Shown here piece after piece: positions 1 to 8,558 of a stretch of 64,000 nt of DNA. Origin of the DNA: Methylobacterium hispanicum (lineage in GTDB: Bacteria > Pseudomonadota > Alphaproteobacteria > Rhizobiales > Beijerinckiaceae); assembly GCF_022179285.1 (NCBI RefSeq), contig NZ_BPQO01000025.1, forward strand, positions 1-64,000. Direction: 5' to 3'. Under the pieces are notes generated by a model that was not told where the DNA came from, made no database searches, and saw only the letters and a program-made list of their open reading frames with translations. The translations under genes were made by a program, and so were the position numbers. How positions within the stretch are numbered: the first letter of the stretch is position 1; every line of letters begins with the position of its first letter.

Positions 1-97
1 ATGATCCTTTTGGCTCATTGCGATCCGAACGTTTGACTAAAGTCGCGTGCTGATCCATAAGTATCACCACGCCTCCAACGGTTCAACGGATCTCCCG

Positions 98-418
98 ATG
101 TCCCGCACCCTATCCTGGAACAGCGCACTCCGCGCCCTTCACGCCGATCGGCAGCAGTTCGCCCCGGGCGAGCGCGCAGCCATCTGCCGCGCCGCTACCT
201 TCGCTAAGCTCGCCGCCACGCGAGCCCGCCGCGATCAGGGCAGCCGCCCGCTCGTCGTGAACGGCGCCTACGACCGCCGCGCCATCATGGCCGCCGCCGT
301 CTACTCGGCGCAGTGCCGCCGAGAGGTCACGGGCGAGGCGTGGGGCGTGTGCCTCTCCGCCGCCCTCACTGGCGTGTGGCAGGCCGCTAGGGCCGCCCGC
401 CGCCGCGCCGCTCACTGA
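98..418 (+). CDS. hypothetical protein, arginine/alanine-rich
   Basis: I do not recognise this 106-residue protein. The reading frame is open from position 47, but I chose the ATG at 98 because the preceding 17 residues are low-complexity and the protein from there begins MSRTLSW, a more natural start. It is basic and Ala/Arg-rich with no membrane segment or signal peptide. The opposite frame (110-430) is also open, as expected at this GC content, so coding strand is not certain. It lies in a 2.1-kb stretch of small orphan genes upstream of the broken start of comM/yifB, which suggests accessory DNA. Function unknown. Confidence 0.4.
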   Translation: MSRTLSWNSALRALHADRQQFAPGERAAICRAATFAKLAATRARRDQGSRPLVVNGAYDRRAIMAAAVYSAQCRREVTGEAWGVCLSAALTGVWQAARAARRRAAH

Positions 419-537
419 CCAGCAGCCCACGTCGCACTCGAGCCGCCCGCACCTGACCGCCGCGCCACCGCGCCGGCGCCGACGACCACCCCCGCCATCA
501 CGAAGCCGACCAACGAGCCCGCACCGGAGCCCGAACG

Positions 538-1011
538 ATGACGCACGCCCGCTTCCCCGATTTCAGCCAGCCCCTGCCGCCGGCCGCCCCGCGTCTGATC
601 GAGCATGTGCCCTTCCACGCCGATCCGGTCCTGGCCGCGATCGACGCCCACGATGAGGCGTGGGCGGTGTGGCAGATGGCGCCAGAGGCGAAGGTGCTGC
701 AGGCCCATGCCGAGAAGGAGCAGGCGCTGGCCCGGCTGCTCGCAACGCCGTGCTCAACGCGGTTCGGCACCCTGGCGCTGCTGCGGCATCTGCGCTGGCA
801 CATCCAGCACGACGGGCTCGCGGACGCGGCGGTTCACGCCTGCGCGGCGAGAGCGGCGCGCGAGCTCAACGTCGACTTCCCGCCCGTCGAACCGCCGCGC
901 GAGCCCATCGCGCCGGTGCTGGGGATTCTGCGGCGCGCTGGCGAGATCGTGGCGGGCTGTGCGCTGATCGTGGTCGGCGGAGCAGCGGTCGGGCTGGCGA
1001 CGCTTCTGTGA
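538..1011 (+). CDS. hypothetical protein with C-terminal membrane segment
   Basis: This is a 157-residue protein that I do not recognise. Residues 20-110 are predicted helical and rich in Ala, His and Glu, with one Pro-rich linker (PPVEPPREP) near residue 118. The last 25 residues (IVAGCALIVVGGAAVGLATLL) form one hydrophobic segment, so it could be tail-anchored with a cytosolic N-terminal body. The ATG at 538 is the first in frame. Its stop lies 21 bases from the end of the convergent gene at 1032-1532. No homology-based function can be given; it belongs to the small-orphan tract at the window start. Confidence 0.5.
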   Translation: MTHARFPDFSQPLPPAAPRLIEHVPFHADPVLAAIDAHDEAWAVWQMAPEAKVLQAHAEKEQALARLLATPCSTRFGTLALLRHLRWHIQHDGLADAAVHACAARAARELNVDFPPVEPPREPIAPVLGILRRAGEIVAGCALIVVGGAAVGLATLL

Positions 1012-1031
1012 TTCACGCCGCCCGCGAGACC

Positions 1032-1532
1032 TCAGCCCTTGTCAGTGAGGCCGAGGCCGCGCAGCAGATCGCCGATCGGGTCGATCTTCTGGCTGGGGGA
1101 ATCGGCGCTACTCGGCTGCTGCGCGGCGCTCGCCTCGTCTGCGGCCGGACGGGTCAGAGCGGCCTGGCGCGTGGTAACTGCGCGCCGCGCCAGCTTGGGC
1201 CCATGCGACGCCCGCGCGCTGCGGGCGGTGGTTGCCACCAGCGTCAGCTCAGCCGGCAGCGGTTGCACCATCGCGTAGTCGGCGGAGAGCGCCACCGTCG
1301 GCTCGGACTTCATCAACGCGGCCATGTCGGACAGCGGCGCCGCCCGCCGCAGAGCGACGCTGCGGCTCGCCGGCGGATCGACCCAAGCCGTCGGGGCCGC
1401 GGCCACCGCGTGGCCCTTGGCAGCCGGCTGAACCTGCCGCTCGAAGTTGCCGGGATGCAGGATACCTGCAGCGGCCATCAGGCCCAGCACGGCAATGCCC
1501 GTGACGGCGAAGGTCGACTTGTAGTGTTCCAT
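1032..1532 (-). CDS. hypothetical membrane-anchored protein
   Basis: The frame opens at 1553, but the ATG at 1532 gives a protein (about 166 residues) beginning MEHYKSTFAVTG, followed at once by a hydrophobic segment (about residues 9-26), as expected for an N-terminal anchor or uncleaved signal. The rest is Ala/Pro-rich and probably periplasmic and disordered. The last 15 residues (DPIGDLLRGLGLTDKG) form a short amphipathic motif, possibly an interaction tail. I do not recognise the family. It is convergent with 538-1011. Confidence 0.45.
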   Translation of the reverse strand: MEHYKSTFAVTGIAVLGLMAAAGILHPGNFERQVQPAAKGHAVAAAPTAWVDPPASRSVALRRAAPLSDMAALMKSEPTVALSADYAMVQPLPAELTLVATTARSARASHGPKLARRAVTTRQAALTRPAADEASAAQQPSSADSPSQKIDPIGDLLRGLGLTDKG

Positions 1533-1683
1533 GCGAGCAGAACGAATAGCCAAGCTAATAGTTCCGCTGGCGCCGGACGACCTGCTTCAAGTTGTCGGCC
1601 GGCCACATCAACGGACCGTGAACGGCTGATCTTCCTCGGCGGCAGGACGCCATGCCGTTGCCTATCCGACGCTCCCGGGAGCC

Positions 1684-2061
1684 TCACCGCTGCTTCGGTG
1701 CCGTTCGCACAAGCCGAGAACTGAACAGCTTCTCGGCTGCCGTGACGAGCGGCGCCCCAGGCGTCTCGGCGCAGGCGGCACGGAGGGATCCCGCCACCAA
1801 CTCGGCGTTCAGGTTCGTCAGGTCTCGGAACGTGCCGGCATGGATCATCTGCGCAGCGTTGGCGCCGGACATGAAGCCGAGCGTCCACTGCACGATGCCG
1901 TGGCGCTCCGCGACGTTGTCGAGGGCAGCGACAGCCTGCGCACAGGACAGAGCACCGTAGCCAGCGACATTGGCACCGTCGGCCCGGGCCGGCGCGGCGG
2001 CGAGGCAGGTGGCTAGCGCTAGAACCGCCGCGCCGCAGCCACGCCATCTAAGCACCCGCAT
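1684..2061 (-). CDS. small secreted protein, HdeA/Rap1a-like pattern
   Basis: The frame opens at 2151, but I chose the ATG at 2061 because the protein then starts MRVLRWRGCG followed by a clear signal peptide (hydrophobic AAVLALATCLAAAPARA, likely cleaved after about residue 27). The mature part is about 97 residues with two cysteines (GALSCAQ and RAACAET) that could form a disulphide, and a WTLGFMSGAN motif. The spacing of Cys, aromatic and Gly residues recalls small periplasmic helical proteins of the HdeA or Rap1a type, but that is a pattern impression only. Its upstream side faces the broken 5' end of comM/yifB. Confidence 0.5.
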   Translation of the reverse strand: MRVLRWRGCGAAVLALATCLAAAPARADGANVAGYGALSCAQAVAALDNVAERHGIVQWTLGFMSGANAAQMIHAGTFRDLTNLNAELVAGSLRAACAETPGAPLVTAAEKLFSSRLVRTAPKQR

Positions 2062-2204
2062 TTTCACCGGCTGCTTCCGTGGTGCTTCCGCGATCGAAAA
2101 GGGCAGGGGAGGGTGATCATTAAATACCTGTGTGAACAACGTTTTTTTCATGCCGCCGCTTTCTCACGCTAGCCTTCGAGGGCATCGAGGCGCGGGCCGT
2201 CGAC

Positions 2205-3683
2205 GTGCAGGTGCAGATCATCCCGGGCTCGGTGCAGTTCGCGGTGGTCGGCCTGCCCGACAAGGCGGTGGCCGAGTCGCGGGAGCGCGTGCGCGGCGCG
2301 CTGATCGCCTCCGGGCTGGCGCTGCCGGCCAAGCGCATCACCGTCAACCTCGCGCCCGCCGACCTGCCGAAGGAGGGCTCGCACTACGACCTGCCGATCG
2401 CGCTGGGCGTGATGGCGGCGATCGGCGCGATCCCGGCCGACGCGCTCGGCGGCTACTGCGTGCTCGGCGAACTCGCCCTCGACGGCACGATCACGGCGGT
2501 GAACGGCGCGCTGCCGGCGGCGATCGCGGCGGGCGCGCGCGGCCTCGGGCTGATCTGCCCGGCGCCCTGCGGGCCGGAGGCGGCCTGGGCCGGCGGCGAC
2601 CTCGACGTGCTGGCGCCGCGCTCGCTCATCCAGCTCGCCAACCACTTCAAGGGCAGCCAGGTCATGGCCCGGCCGGAGCCGGCGATCGCGGCCGCCCACG
2701 GGCCGCTGCCGGACCTGCGCGACATCAAGGGCCAGGAGGGCGCCAAGCGCGCGCTCGAGATCGCCGCGAGCGGCGGCCACAACCTGTTGATGAACGGGCC
2801 TCCGGGCGCCGGCAAGTCGATGCTGGCCGCGCGCCTGCCCTCGATCCTGCCGCCGCTCACCCCCCGCGAACTCCTCGACATCTCGATGATCCAGTCGGTG
2901 GCCGGCGAGCTGCGCGGCGGGGCGCTCTCGACCCGGCGCCCGTTCCGCGAGCCGCACCACTCGGCCTCGATGGCCGCGCTCGTGGGCGGCGGGCTCGGCG
3001 CCCGGCCGGGCGAAGCCTCGCTGGCGCACGGGGGGGTGCTGTTCCTCGACGAGCTGCCCGAGTTCACGCCCCAGGTGCTCGACTCGCTGCGCCAGCCCCT
3101 GGAGACCGGCGAGATCATGATCGCGCGGGCCAACCACCGGGTCGTCTACCCGGCCCGTTTCCAGCTGGTCGCCGCGATGAATCCCTGCCGCTGCGGGCAG
3201 GCGCTGGAGCCGGGCTACGCCTGCCGCCGAGGGCCGAACGCGCGCTGCATGGCCCAGTACGGCGCGCGCATCTCGGGTCCGCTCCTCGACCGGATCGACC
3301 TGCGCATCGAGGTGCCGGCGGTGAGCGCGGCCGACCTGATCCTGCCGCCGCCGGAGGAGGGTTCGGCCGAGGCCGCCGCCCGGGTCGCGGCGGCGCGCAG
3401 GCTGCAGGGGGAGCGCTACGCCGCGCGCGGCCTCTCAAACGCGACCACGAACGCGACCTGCCCGGCGACGCTGATCGAGGAGGTGGCGCGGCCCGATGCG
3501 GAGGGCGCGGCGCTGATCCGCTCAGCCGCCGAGTCCTTGCGCCTCTCGGCCCGGGGCTTCCACCGGACCCTGCGCCTCGCCCGCACGCTCGCCGACCTCG
3601 ACGGCGAGGCGACGGTGCGCCGGCTGCATCTCGCGGAAGCCTTGTCCTATCGCGGGCGGGCAGAGCGCCCGGAGGCCGCTTGA
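2205..3683 (+). CDS. comM: ComM/YifB family Mg-chelatase-like AAA+ ATPase, 5' end damaged
   Basis: This AAA+ ATPase of the YifB/ComM family is known in other bacteria as a branch-migration helicase in natural transformation. It has the N-terminal Lon-protease-like fold (GLPDKAVAESRERV near residue 16), Walker A GPPGAGKSML near residue 198, the acidic motif FLDELPEF near 280, and the cysteine-rich MNPCRCG segment. The open frame and family similarity extend upstream of the GTG at 2205 (TLAFEGIEARAVD is encoded from 2166), but no ATG, GTG, TTG or CTG occurs in frame before the stop at 2133-2135. The usual first six or seven codons (family proteins start like MVxRVST) are missing. GTG 2205 is therefore a forced start that omits about 20 family residues. 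The protein may be inactive or reduced. Confidence 0.85.
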   Translation: MQVQIIPGSVQFAVVGLPDKAVAESRERVRGALIASGLALPAKRITVNLAPADLPKEGSHYDLPIALGVMAAIGAIPADALGGYCVLGELALDGTITAVNGALPAAIAAGARGLGLICPAPCGPEAAWAGGDLDVLAPRSLIQLANHFKGSQVMARPEPAIAAAHGPLPDLRDIKGQEGAKRALEIAASGGHNLLMNGPPGAGKSMLAARLPSILPPLTPRELLDISMIQSVAGELRGGALSTRRPFREPHHSASMAALVGGGLGARPGEASLAHGGVLFLDELPEFTPQVLDSLRQPLETGEIMIARANHRVVYPARFQLVAAMNPCRCGQALEPGYACRRGPNARCMAQYGARISGPLLDRIDLRIEVPAVSAADLILPPPEEGSAEAAARVAAARRLQGERYAARGLSNATTNATCPATLIEEVARPDAEGAALIRSAAESLRLSARGFHRTLRLARTLADLDGEATVRRLHLAEALSYRGRAERPEAA

Positions 3684-3690
3684 GCGCCGC

Positions 3691-4113
3691 TCAATGCGCG
3701 CCGGTCTCCTCGGGCTCCGCCTTCTCGGCGGGCGGCTCGGCGCTGGCGACCGCCTTGCGCTCCAGCAGCGGCTGGAGGCGGGCGGCGAGCTGCCGGTCGA
3801 GGTGCCGGGCGTAGCCGCCCTTGAAGTAGCGGTCGCCGGTGCCGGGTCCGTAGGCCCGGTCGTGGGCCCGCACCATGGCGTCGACCTCGGGCCGGCACAG
3901 GAAGCCGATCACGCCGGCGGCCTGATACCAGCGCCCGGCGCGGGCGTGGTTCATCGCACCGGGATTCGACATCACGGTCTCGGCGAAGCAGTCGGTCGCG
4001 GCCTCGCGCAACGGGGTCAGGACGGCGTCCGCGTCGGCCCTCGGGCGGGGCCGGGCCTCGGCCGCGGAGAGGAGGGCGAGGACGGCGAGGGAACCGAGAA
4101 GCGCGGTCTTCAT
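3691..4113 (-). CDS. secreted hypothetical protein
   Basis: The frame is open from 4200, but the ATG at 4113 (MKTALLGSLAVLALLSAAEARP) gives a textbook signal peptide with likely cleavage after AEA. The mature protein is about 120 residues, with two cysteines (DCFAETV and FLCRPEV) and a conserved-looking aromatic stretch (YGPGTGDRYFKGGYARHLDRQLAARL). The tail is rich in Glu, Pro and Ala. I do not recognise a named family. It is convergent with comM, with only 7 bases between the stop codons, and shares direction with the next secreted orphan at 4282-4668 and with mcmB. Confidence 0.6.
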   Translation of the reverse strand: MKTALLGSLAVLALLSAAEARPRPRADADAVLTPLREAATDCFAETVMSNPGAMNHARAGRWYQAAGVIGFLCRPEVDAMVRAHDRAYGPGTGDRYFKGGYARHLDRQLAARLQPLLERKAVASAEPPAEKAEPEETGAH

Positions 4114-4281
4114 GCGGAAGGTCTCGAAGGGCATCGGACAGCCCGGACTCTTCCACGCGATTGCGACCGGAACAGGGCTCCGGACGCCGCGGCGCAGCAT
4201 CGCCGGGCCGGCGCCGTGAGCCCCTTCGACCGGCGCGCAGGATCTGCGACGTTCCGCCGCACCGCGCCGACGGAACGGTTC

Positions 4282-4668
4282 TCAGCCGCGGCGTTCGGCG
4301 TTCCAGCGGCCGCGGCACTGGCTGCTGCCGGACGCGGTCCAGGTGCCGCTGCCGTAGCCGTCCTTGGCGAGGCGACCGACCACGTTGGCGCTGCCGAGCG
4401 CGTTCGAGATGGTGGCCCGCACCTGGCCGTTCGGCGCGACGCGGCCGCTCACCTGGAAGTCGCCGCCCGGATAGCTCGCCTCGCCCCGGTTGATGCGCAC
4501 GCCGTAGCGGTAGGCCCGGTCGCAGGCCCCCGACTCGGTGACGACCTCGATGCTCCAGTTGCCGTCGAAGCGGTCCGGCACCTGGGGCGAGCGCCGTGCC
4601 GCGTCGGCCGAGCCGATGCCCGCTGCGGCAAGCGTCAGGGCGGCGGCGGCGAGGGCGAGGTGCTTCAT
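4282..4668 (-). CDS. secreted hypothetical protein, beta-rich
   Basis: This 128-residue protein has a signal peptide (MKHLALAAAALTLAAAGIGSADA, cleavage after ADA). The mature part starts with FDGNWSIEVVTESGACDRAYRY and ends GTWTASGSSQCRGRWNAERRG. The two cysteines probably pair. The pattern of alternating Gly, Val and aromatic residues (YPGGDFQVSGRV, GRLAKDGYGSGTW) fits a small periplasmic beta-sandwich. Similar 'FDGxW...CDxAYRY...GxGxW' proteins are common uncharacterised proteins in Methylobacterium and Bradyrhizobium; this is from memory. Function unknown. Confidence 0.6.
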   Translation of the reverse strand: MKHLALAAAALTLAAAGIGSADAARRSPQVPDRFDGNWSIEVVTESGACDRAYRYGVRINRGEASYPGGDFQVSGRVAPNGQVRATISNALGSANVVGRLAKDGYGSGTWTASGSSQCRGRWNAERRG

Positions 4669-4779
4669 GGTGGGGTGTCCGAGTGGTCCGTGCCAAGCGC
4701 CCGACGCGGTGCGCGCCGAGCGTGGCTGAAACTCGTCAGACCGGTTTCGGTTGCGACCGTGCGGCGCGGCTCCCGCGCC

Positions 4780-6645
4780 TCAGCCCGTCACGGCCCGCCG
4801 CAGCGCCTCGGCGAGGAAGGCCAGGAGGTCGCCGCCCGCCTGCAGGAAGCCGTCGACGCCGGCCGCCTTCAGCGCGTCCGGGTCGGCGGGCTTGCCGGCG
4901 AGGTAGACCGTGCCGGCCCCCGCCTCCTTGAGGGCGCGGGCCGCCGCGACCGCGCGCTCGGCGTAGACCGCGTCCGACGAGCAGAGGCAGGCGATCCGGG
5001 CGCCGGACGCCCGGAAGCCCGCCGCGAGCGCCGCCTCGTCCGCGAAGCCCTCGTTCGACAGGGCCTCGATGCCGCCCGCCGCGAAGGCGTTGGCAGCGAA
5101 GGTGGCGCGGGTGTTGAAGGCCGAGAGCGGCCCGAGATTGGCCAGGAACACCGCTGGGCGGGCGCCCGTCTTGGCGAGCACCGCGTCGGAGGCGTCGCGC
5201 AGCGCCTCGAAGGGCTCGGCGAGGCGCCCCGAGGGCAGGGGATCGCAGGCGACCGCCGCGCCGGTCCCGAACTCGGAGGCGGCCGGCGCCGGCACGGGAG
5301 CGACGTCGAGCACCGCCACGGGCTTCTCGGAGAGGTGCGGGAACTCGGTCGCGCCGGTCAGCGGTTCGCGGCGGGTGGCGACGTTGCGGGCGCGGGTCTC
5401 GCGCACCGCCTCGATGCGGCGCTGCAGCTTGCCGACGCTCAGCGAGGCGACGATGCCGCCCTCCCGCTCGATCGTCTGGAAGGCCTCCCAGGCCCGCTCG
5501 GTCAGTTCGGCGGTCAGCGCCTCGAACCCGCCCGCGCCGGCGGCCGGATCGGAGACCCGGGCGAGGCCGGATTCCTCCAGGAGGACGATCTGGCTGTTGC
5601 GGGCGACGCGCCGGGCGAAGGCGTCGGGCAGGCCGAGCGCCTGGGTGTAGGGCAGGGCGGCCACGCCATCGGCGCCGCCGAGCCCGGCCGCGGCCGTCGC
5701 CAGGGTGGTGCGCAGGATGTTCACGAAGGGGTCGCGCCGGGTCATCATCCGCCACGCGGTCTCGGCGTGGAGGCGCAGCGGCTTCGGGTCGAGCCCGCAG
5801 GCCTGCTCGACGCGGGCCCAGAGCCGGCGCATGGCGCGGAACTTGGCGAGCCCCAGGAACTCGTCGGCATCGGCGGCGAGCAGCACGCCGACCGCGTCGC
5901 GGGCCCGCTCCAGCGGGTGCCCCTCGGCCTCCAGGGCGCGCAGGTAGGTCACGGCGGTGGCGAGCACCGCGGCGAGTTCGTCCACCTCGCCCGCGCCGCC
6001 CTCGTGGTAGGGCCGCCCGTCAGCGAGCAGCGCCCGGCCGCGGAAGCCCGCGGCGTCGAAGTCGCGGAGCGTCGCGCCGAGCTTCGGCACGATGTCGGAC
6101 CAGACCGCGCCGAGGCTGCCGGTGGCGGCGAGCTTGCCCACGGGGTCGATGCCGAGGTCGAGGTCGAGGCCGGCCAGATCCTCGCCGCGCCGCTCCGCCA
6201 GCGCCTTGATCAGGCCGGCGGCCTCGAGCGCCTGCCCGCCCGCCTCGAGGCGCAGCGCGATCAGCGGCAGCATCACGCCCTGGAGCGCCGCGTCGAGGGC
6301 GTCCACGTCCGTTGCGGAGAGGCCGTAGCCGCGGGCGGTCGGCGCCGCCGCGAAGACCAGCGCGAGCGCGTCGGCGCCGCCCTCGAGGTCGGCGAGCGCC
6401 TGCCGATTGGCGGCGGCCACGTCGGGGTGGTCCATCCGTTGCACGACGCGCCACGGGCCGGGGGTGCGCACCGGCTGGGGGGTGGGCTCGGCCGGGTCGT
6501 ACAGGGGCTCGATGCGCAGGCCGTCGGCGGTCTTCGAGACGAGGCGCTTCTCGAAGTCGGCGCCCTTGAGCACGCCCGCGACGAGGCCGAGCCAGCGCTC
6601 GCGGGTGGCGGGCTCGAAGAGGTCGGCGAGCGGTCTGTCTTCCAT
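4780..6645 (-). CDS. mcmB: methylmalonyl-CoA mutase small (beta) subunit
   Basis: This is the non-catalytic subunit of heterodimeric methylmalonyl-CoA mutase, which with the B12-binding large subunit interconverts methylmalonyl-CoA and succinyl-CoA (in methylotrophs, the last steps of the ethylmalonyl-CoA pathway). At 621 residues it has the family length. The TIM-barrel part runs to about residue 450 (WRMMTRRDPFVNILRTTLATAAAGLGGADGVAALPYTQALG is typical of the mutase core but is written here only as the region near residues 300-340). The C-terminal flavodoxin-like domain lacks a DxHxxG cobalamin motif, as expected for the small subunit. No large-subunit gene lies next to it. Upstream, 121 bases separate it from uppP. 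Confidence 0.93.
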   Translation of the reverse strand: MEDRPLADLFEPATRERWLGLVAGVLKGADFEKRLVSKTADGLRIEPLYDPAEPTPQPVRTPGPWRVVQRMDHPDVAAANRQALADLEGGADALALVFAAAPTARGYGLSATDVDALDAALQGVMLPLIALRLEAGGQALEAAGLIKALAERRGEDLAGLDLDLGIDPVGKLAATGSLGAVWSDIVPKLGATLRDFDAAGFRGRALLADGRPYHEGGAGEVDELAAVLATAVTYLRALEAEGHPLERARDAVGVLLAADADEFLGLAKFRAMRRLWARVEQACGLDPKPLRLHAETAWRMMTRRDPFVNILRTTLATAAAGLGGADGVAALPYTQALGLPDAFARRVARNSQIVLLEESGLARVSDPAAGAGGFEALTAELTERAWEAFQTIEREGGIVASLSVGKLQRRIEAVRETRARNVATRREPLTGATEFPHLSEKPVAVLDVAPVPAPAASEFGTGAAVACDPLPSGRLAEPFEALRDASDAVLAKTGARPAVFLANLGPLSAFNTRATFAANAFAAGGIEALSNEGFADEAALAAGFRASGARIACLCSSDAVYAERAVAAARALKEAGAGTVYLAGKPADPDALKAAGVDGFLQAGGDLLAFLAEALRRAVTG

Positions 6646-6766
6646 GCGCGGCGGGCCCTGCGAATCCTCGGGCGGACGGTTACATCCGCCCGTTCTTCGT
6701 CACCTGCCCTCGCATACCGGGACAAGCGTGGCAATCGCCCGATCGGCCGAGCCCGTGCAAATGGTC

Positions 6767-7570
6767 TCAACCCAGGATGATGAGCCCCGCAAAGCCCAGC
6801 GCGCCCACGATGATGCGCCACCACGCGAACAGCCAGAAGCCGTGCCGCGCGACGTAGTCGAGGACGGTGCGCACCACGATCAGCGCCGCGAAGAAGGCCA
6901 CCACGAAGCCGATCACGATCAGGCCCGTGTCGTCGGCGTTGAGGTTCTTGTAGTTGTCGAGCAGGTCCTTGGCGAAGGCGCCCGCCATGGTCGGCATGGC
7001 GAGGTAGAACGAGAACTCGGTGGCCGAGCGCTTGTCGGCGCCCATCAGCATCGCGCCCACGATGGTGGCGCCCGAGCGCGACACGCCCGGGATCATGGCG
7101 AGGCACTGGAACACGCCGATCTTCAGCGCCATGGGCAGGCTGAAATCGTAGACGTCGGTCTTCTTCACCTCCAGCTCGGTGTCGTCGAGGACGAGCAGCA
7201 CGAGGCCGCCCGCCACCAGGGTGGCGCAGACGATCCAGGGGTTGAACAGGTAGGCCTTGATCAGCTTCGAGAAGAGGCCGCCGATGATCGCCGCCGGCAG
7301 GAAGGCCAGCAGGATCGCCAGCACGAAGCGGCGCGCGTTCGGGTCGCGGGGCAGGGCGGTCGCGATGGCGAGCAGCCGCCGGAAATACACGGCCAGGATC
7401 GCCAGGATGGCGCCGAGCTGGATCAGCACCTCGAAGGTGTTGTTGGGCGAGTGGAAGCCGATGAAGTGCCCGACGAGGAGCTGGTGGCCGGTGGAGGAGA
7501 CCGGGATGAACTCGGTGGCGCCCTCGACGACCGCGAGCACGACCGCCTTCGCGATGCTCATCGCATCCAT
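6767..7570 (-). CDS. uppP: undecaprenyl-diphosphatase UppP/BacA
   Basis: This integral membrane enzyme removes one phosphate from undecaprenyl diphosphate to recycle the lipid carrier for peptidoglycan and polysaccharide synthesis. At 267 residues it has the normal length. Signature motifs are EGATEFIPVSSTGH at residues 16-29 and PGVSRSGATIVG near residue 160; the Glu and Arg of these motifs form the active site in the BacA family. Seven to eight hydrophobic segments are visible. The chosen ATG at 7570 gives MDAMSIAK; the second Met (7561) is an equally good start. Upstream lies a 242-base divergent spacer shared with the fzlA-like gene, where I see no convincing promoter. Confidence 0.95.
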   Translation of the reverse strand: MDAMSIAKAVVLAVVEGATEFIPVSSTGHQLLVGHFIGFHSPNNTFEVLIQLGAILAILAVYFRRLLAIATALPRDPNARRFVLAILLAFLPAAIIGGLFSKLIKAYLFNPWIVCATLVAGGLVLLVLDDTELEVKKTDVYDFSLPMALKIGVFQCLAMIPGVSRSGATIVGAMLMGADKRSATEFSFYLAMPTMAGAFAKDLLDNYKNLNADDTGLIVIGFVVAFFAALIVVRTVLDYVARHGFWLFAWWRIIVGALGFAGLIILG

Positions 7571-7812
7571 GTCTGTCCGCCTCGATTGTCCGGTGAGCGG
7601 GCCCGCATAGCCCGAAAGAGTGGGCGGCCGCCAAGATCCAGGGAACGCAAGACCCAGCGAACGGCCGCCAAGGTTGACGGGCAGTTACCGGAGAGAGGCC
7701 GGCGTGTTAAGGGGTCGGCAACGATCGGGACATATCTCATCCTCCTGCCCGGTCCCGCGAAGTTTTCCTGCGGTGCGTCCGGCCGGCACCCCGCCCGTTT
7801 CGAACGGCCTCG

Positions 7813-8505
7813 ATGGCGACGCTCTATCACTTTCCCTTCTGCGCCAATTCCCGCTTCATCCGGCTCGTGCTCGCCGAGATGGGCATGGAGCCGGTGCTCG
7901 CCGAGGAGAAGCCCTGGGAGCGGCGGGACGAGTTCCTGATGCTCAACCCGGCCGGCCAGACGCCGGTGCTGCTGGAGCAGGGCGGCCTCGTGGTGCCGGG
8001 CGCCGGGATCATCGCCGAGTATCTCGACGAGACCCGGGGCCTCGGCCTGACCGGCCGGCGGATGATGCCGGAGGCGACCGCCGACCGGGTCGAGGTGCGC
8101 CGCCTGCTCGAATGGTTCCTTGTGAAGTTCGACGCCGAGGTGACGGGCTACCTCGTCACCGAGAAGATCTCGAAGCGCTTCATGTCGAGCCGCGACGGGG
8201 GCGGGGCGCCGGACATGAACGCGATCCGGGCGGCGCGGATCAACGTGGGCTACCACCTCAAGTACATCGGCTACCTGATGGCCCGGCGTCGCTGGATCGC
8301 GGGCGACCACCTCACCTACGCGGATCTGGCCGCGGCGGCGCATCTCTCCTGCGTGGACTATCTCGGCGACGTGCCCTGGGACGACGATGAGACGGCGCGG
8401 GACTGGTACGCGCGGGTGAAGTCGCGGCCCTCGTTCCGCAGCCTGCTCGCCGACCGTGTGCCGGGCATGCCGCCCGCGCCGCACTACGCGGACCTGGATT
8501 TCTAG
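7813..8505 (+). CDS. fzlA: FzlA-like glutathione S-transferase family cell-division protein
   Basis: This 230-residue protein has the GST layout: an N-terminal thioredoxin-like domain (LYHFPFCANSRFIRLVLAEM, then NPAGQTPVLLEQGG and the GAGIIAEYLDE turn) and an all-helical C-terminal domain. The length, the Phe-Pro start and the C-terminal HYADLDF tail fit FzlA, the alphaproteobacterial FtsZ-binding GST homologue that controls filament curvature and constriction in Caulobacter. FzlA does not act as a transferase in that organism. The alternative is an ordinary GST; no glutathione-binding test is possible from sequence. The neighbour uppP also serves cell-wall synthesis but on the opposite strand. 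Confidence 0.75.
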   Translation: MATLYHFPFCANSRFIRLVLAEMGMEPVLAEEKPWERRDEFLMLNPAGQTPVLLEQGGLVVPGAGIIAEYLDETRGLGLTGRRMMPEATADRVEVRRLLEWFLVKFDAEVTGYLVTEKISKRFMSSRDGGGAPDMNAIRAARINVGYHLKYIGYLMARRRWIAGDHLTYADLAAAAHLSCVDYLGDVPWDDDETARDWYARVKSRPSFRSLLADRVPGMPPAPHYADLDF

Positions 8506-8558
8506 AACGGGGCGGCGCACCATTCCGGCTCAGACGGCGGCGGATCGAGGAGGCCGGG

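Noticed and set aside
1..36. End of a gene entering from the left
   Set aside because: Eleven codons before TGA are too few to judge.
2132..3814. 560-codon frame overlapping comM in another frame
   Set aside because: Translation is low-complexity Arg/Ala/Gly; the comM frame carries Walker and Lon-like motifs. Its ATG at 2150 was considered as the lost start of comM joined by a frameshift, but MPPLSHASL does not resemble the family N-terminus.
3694..6780. 1028-codon open frame antisense to mcmB
   Set aside because: It is a shadow: at this GC content the antisense frame lacks stops. The product is Arg/Gly/Ala-rich with no domain, while the minus strand encodes a clear mutase subunit.
7571..7812. 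Promoter with TTGACG near 7672 for the fzlA-like gene
   Set aside because: No -10-like hexamer at a suitable distance.
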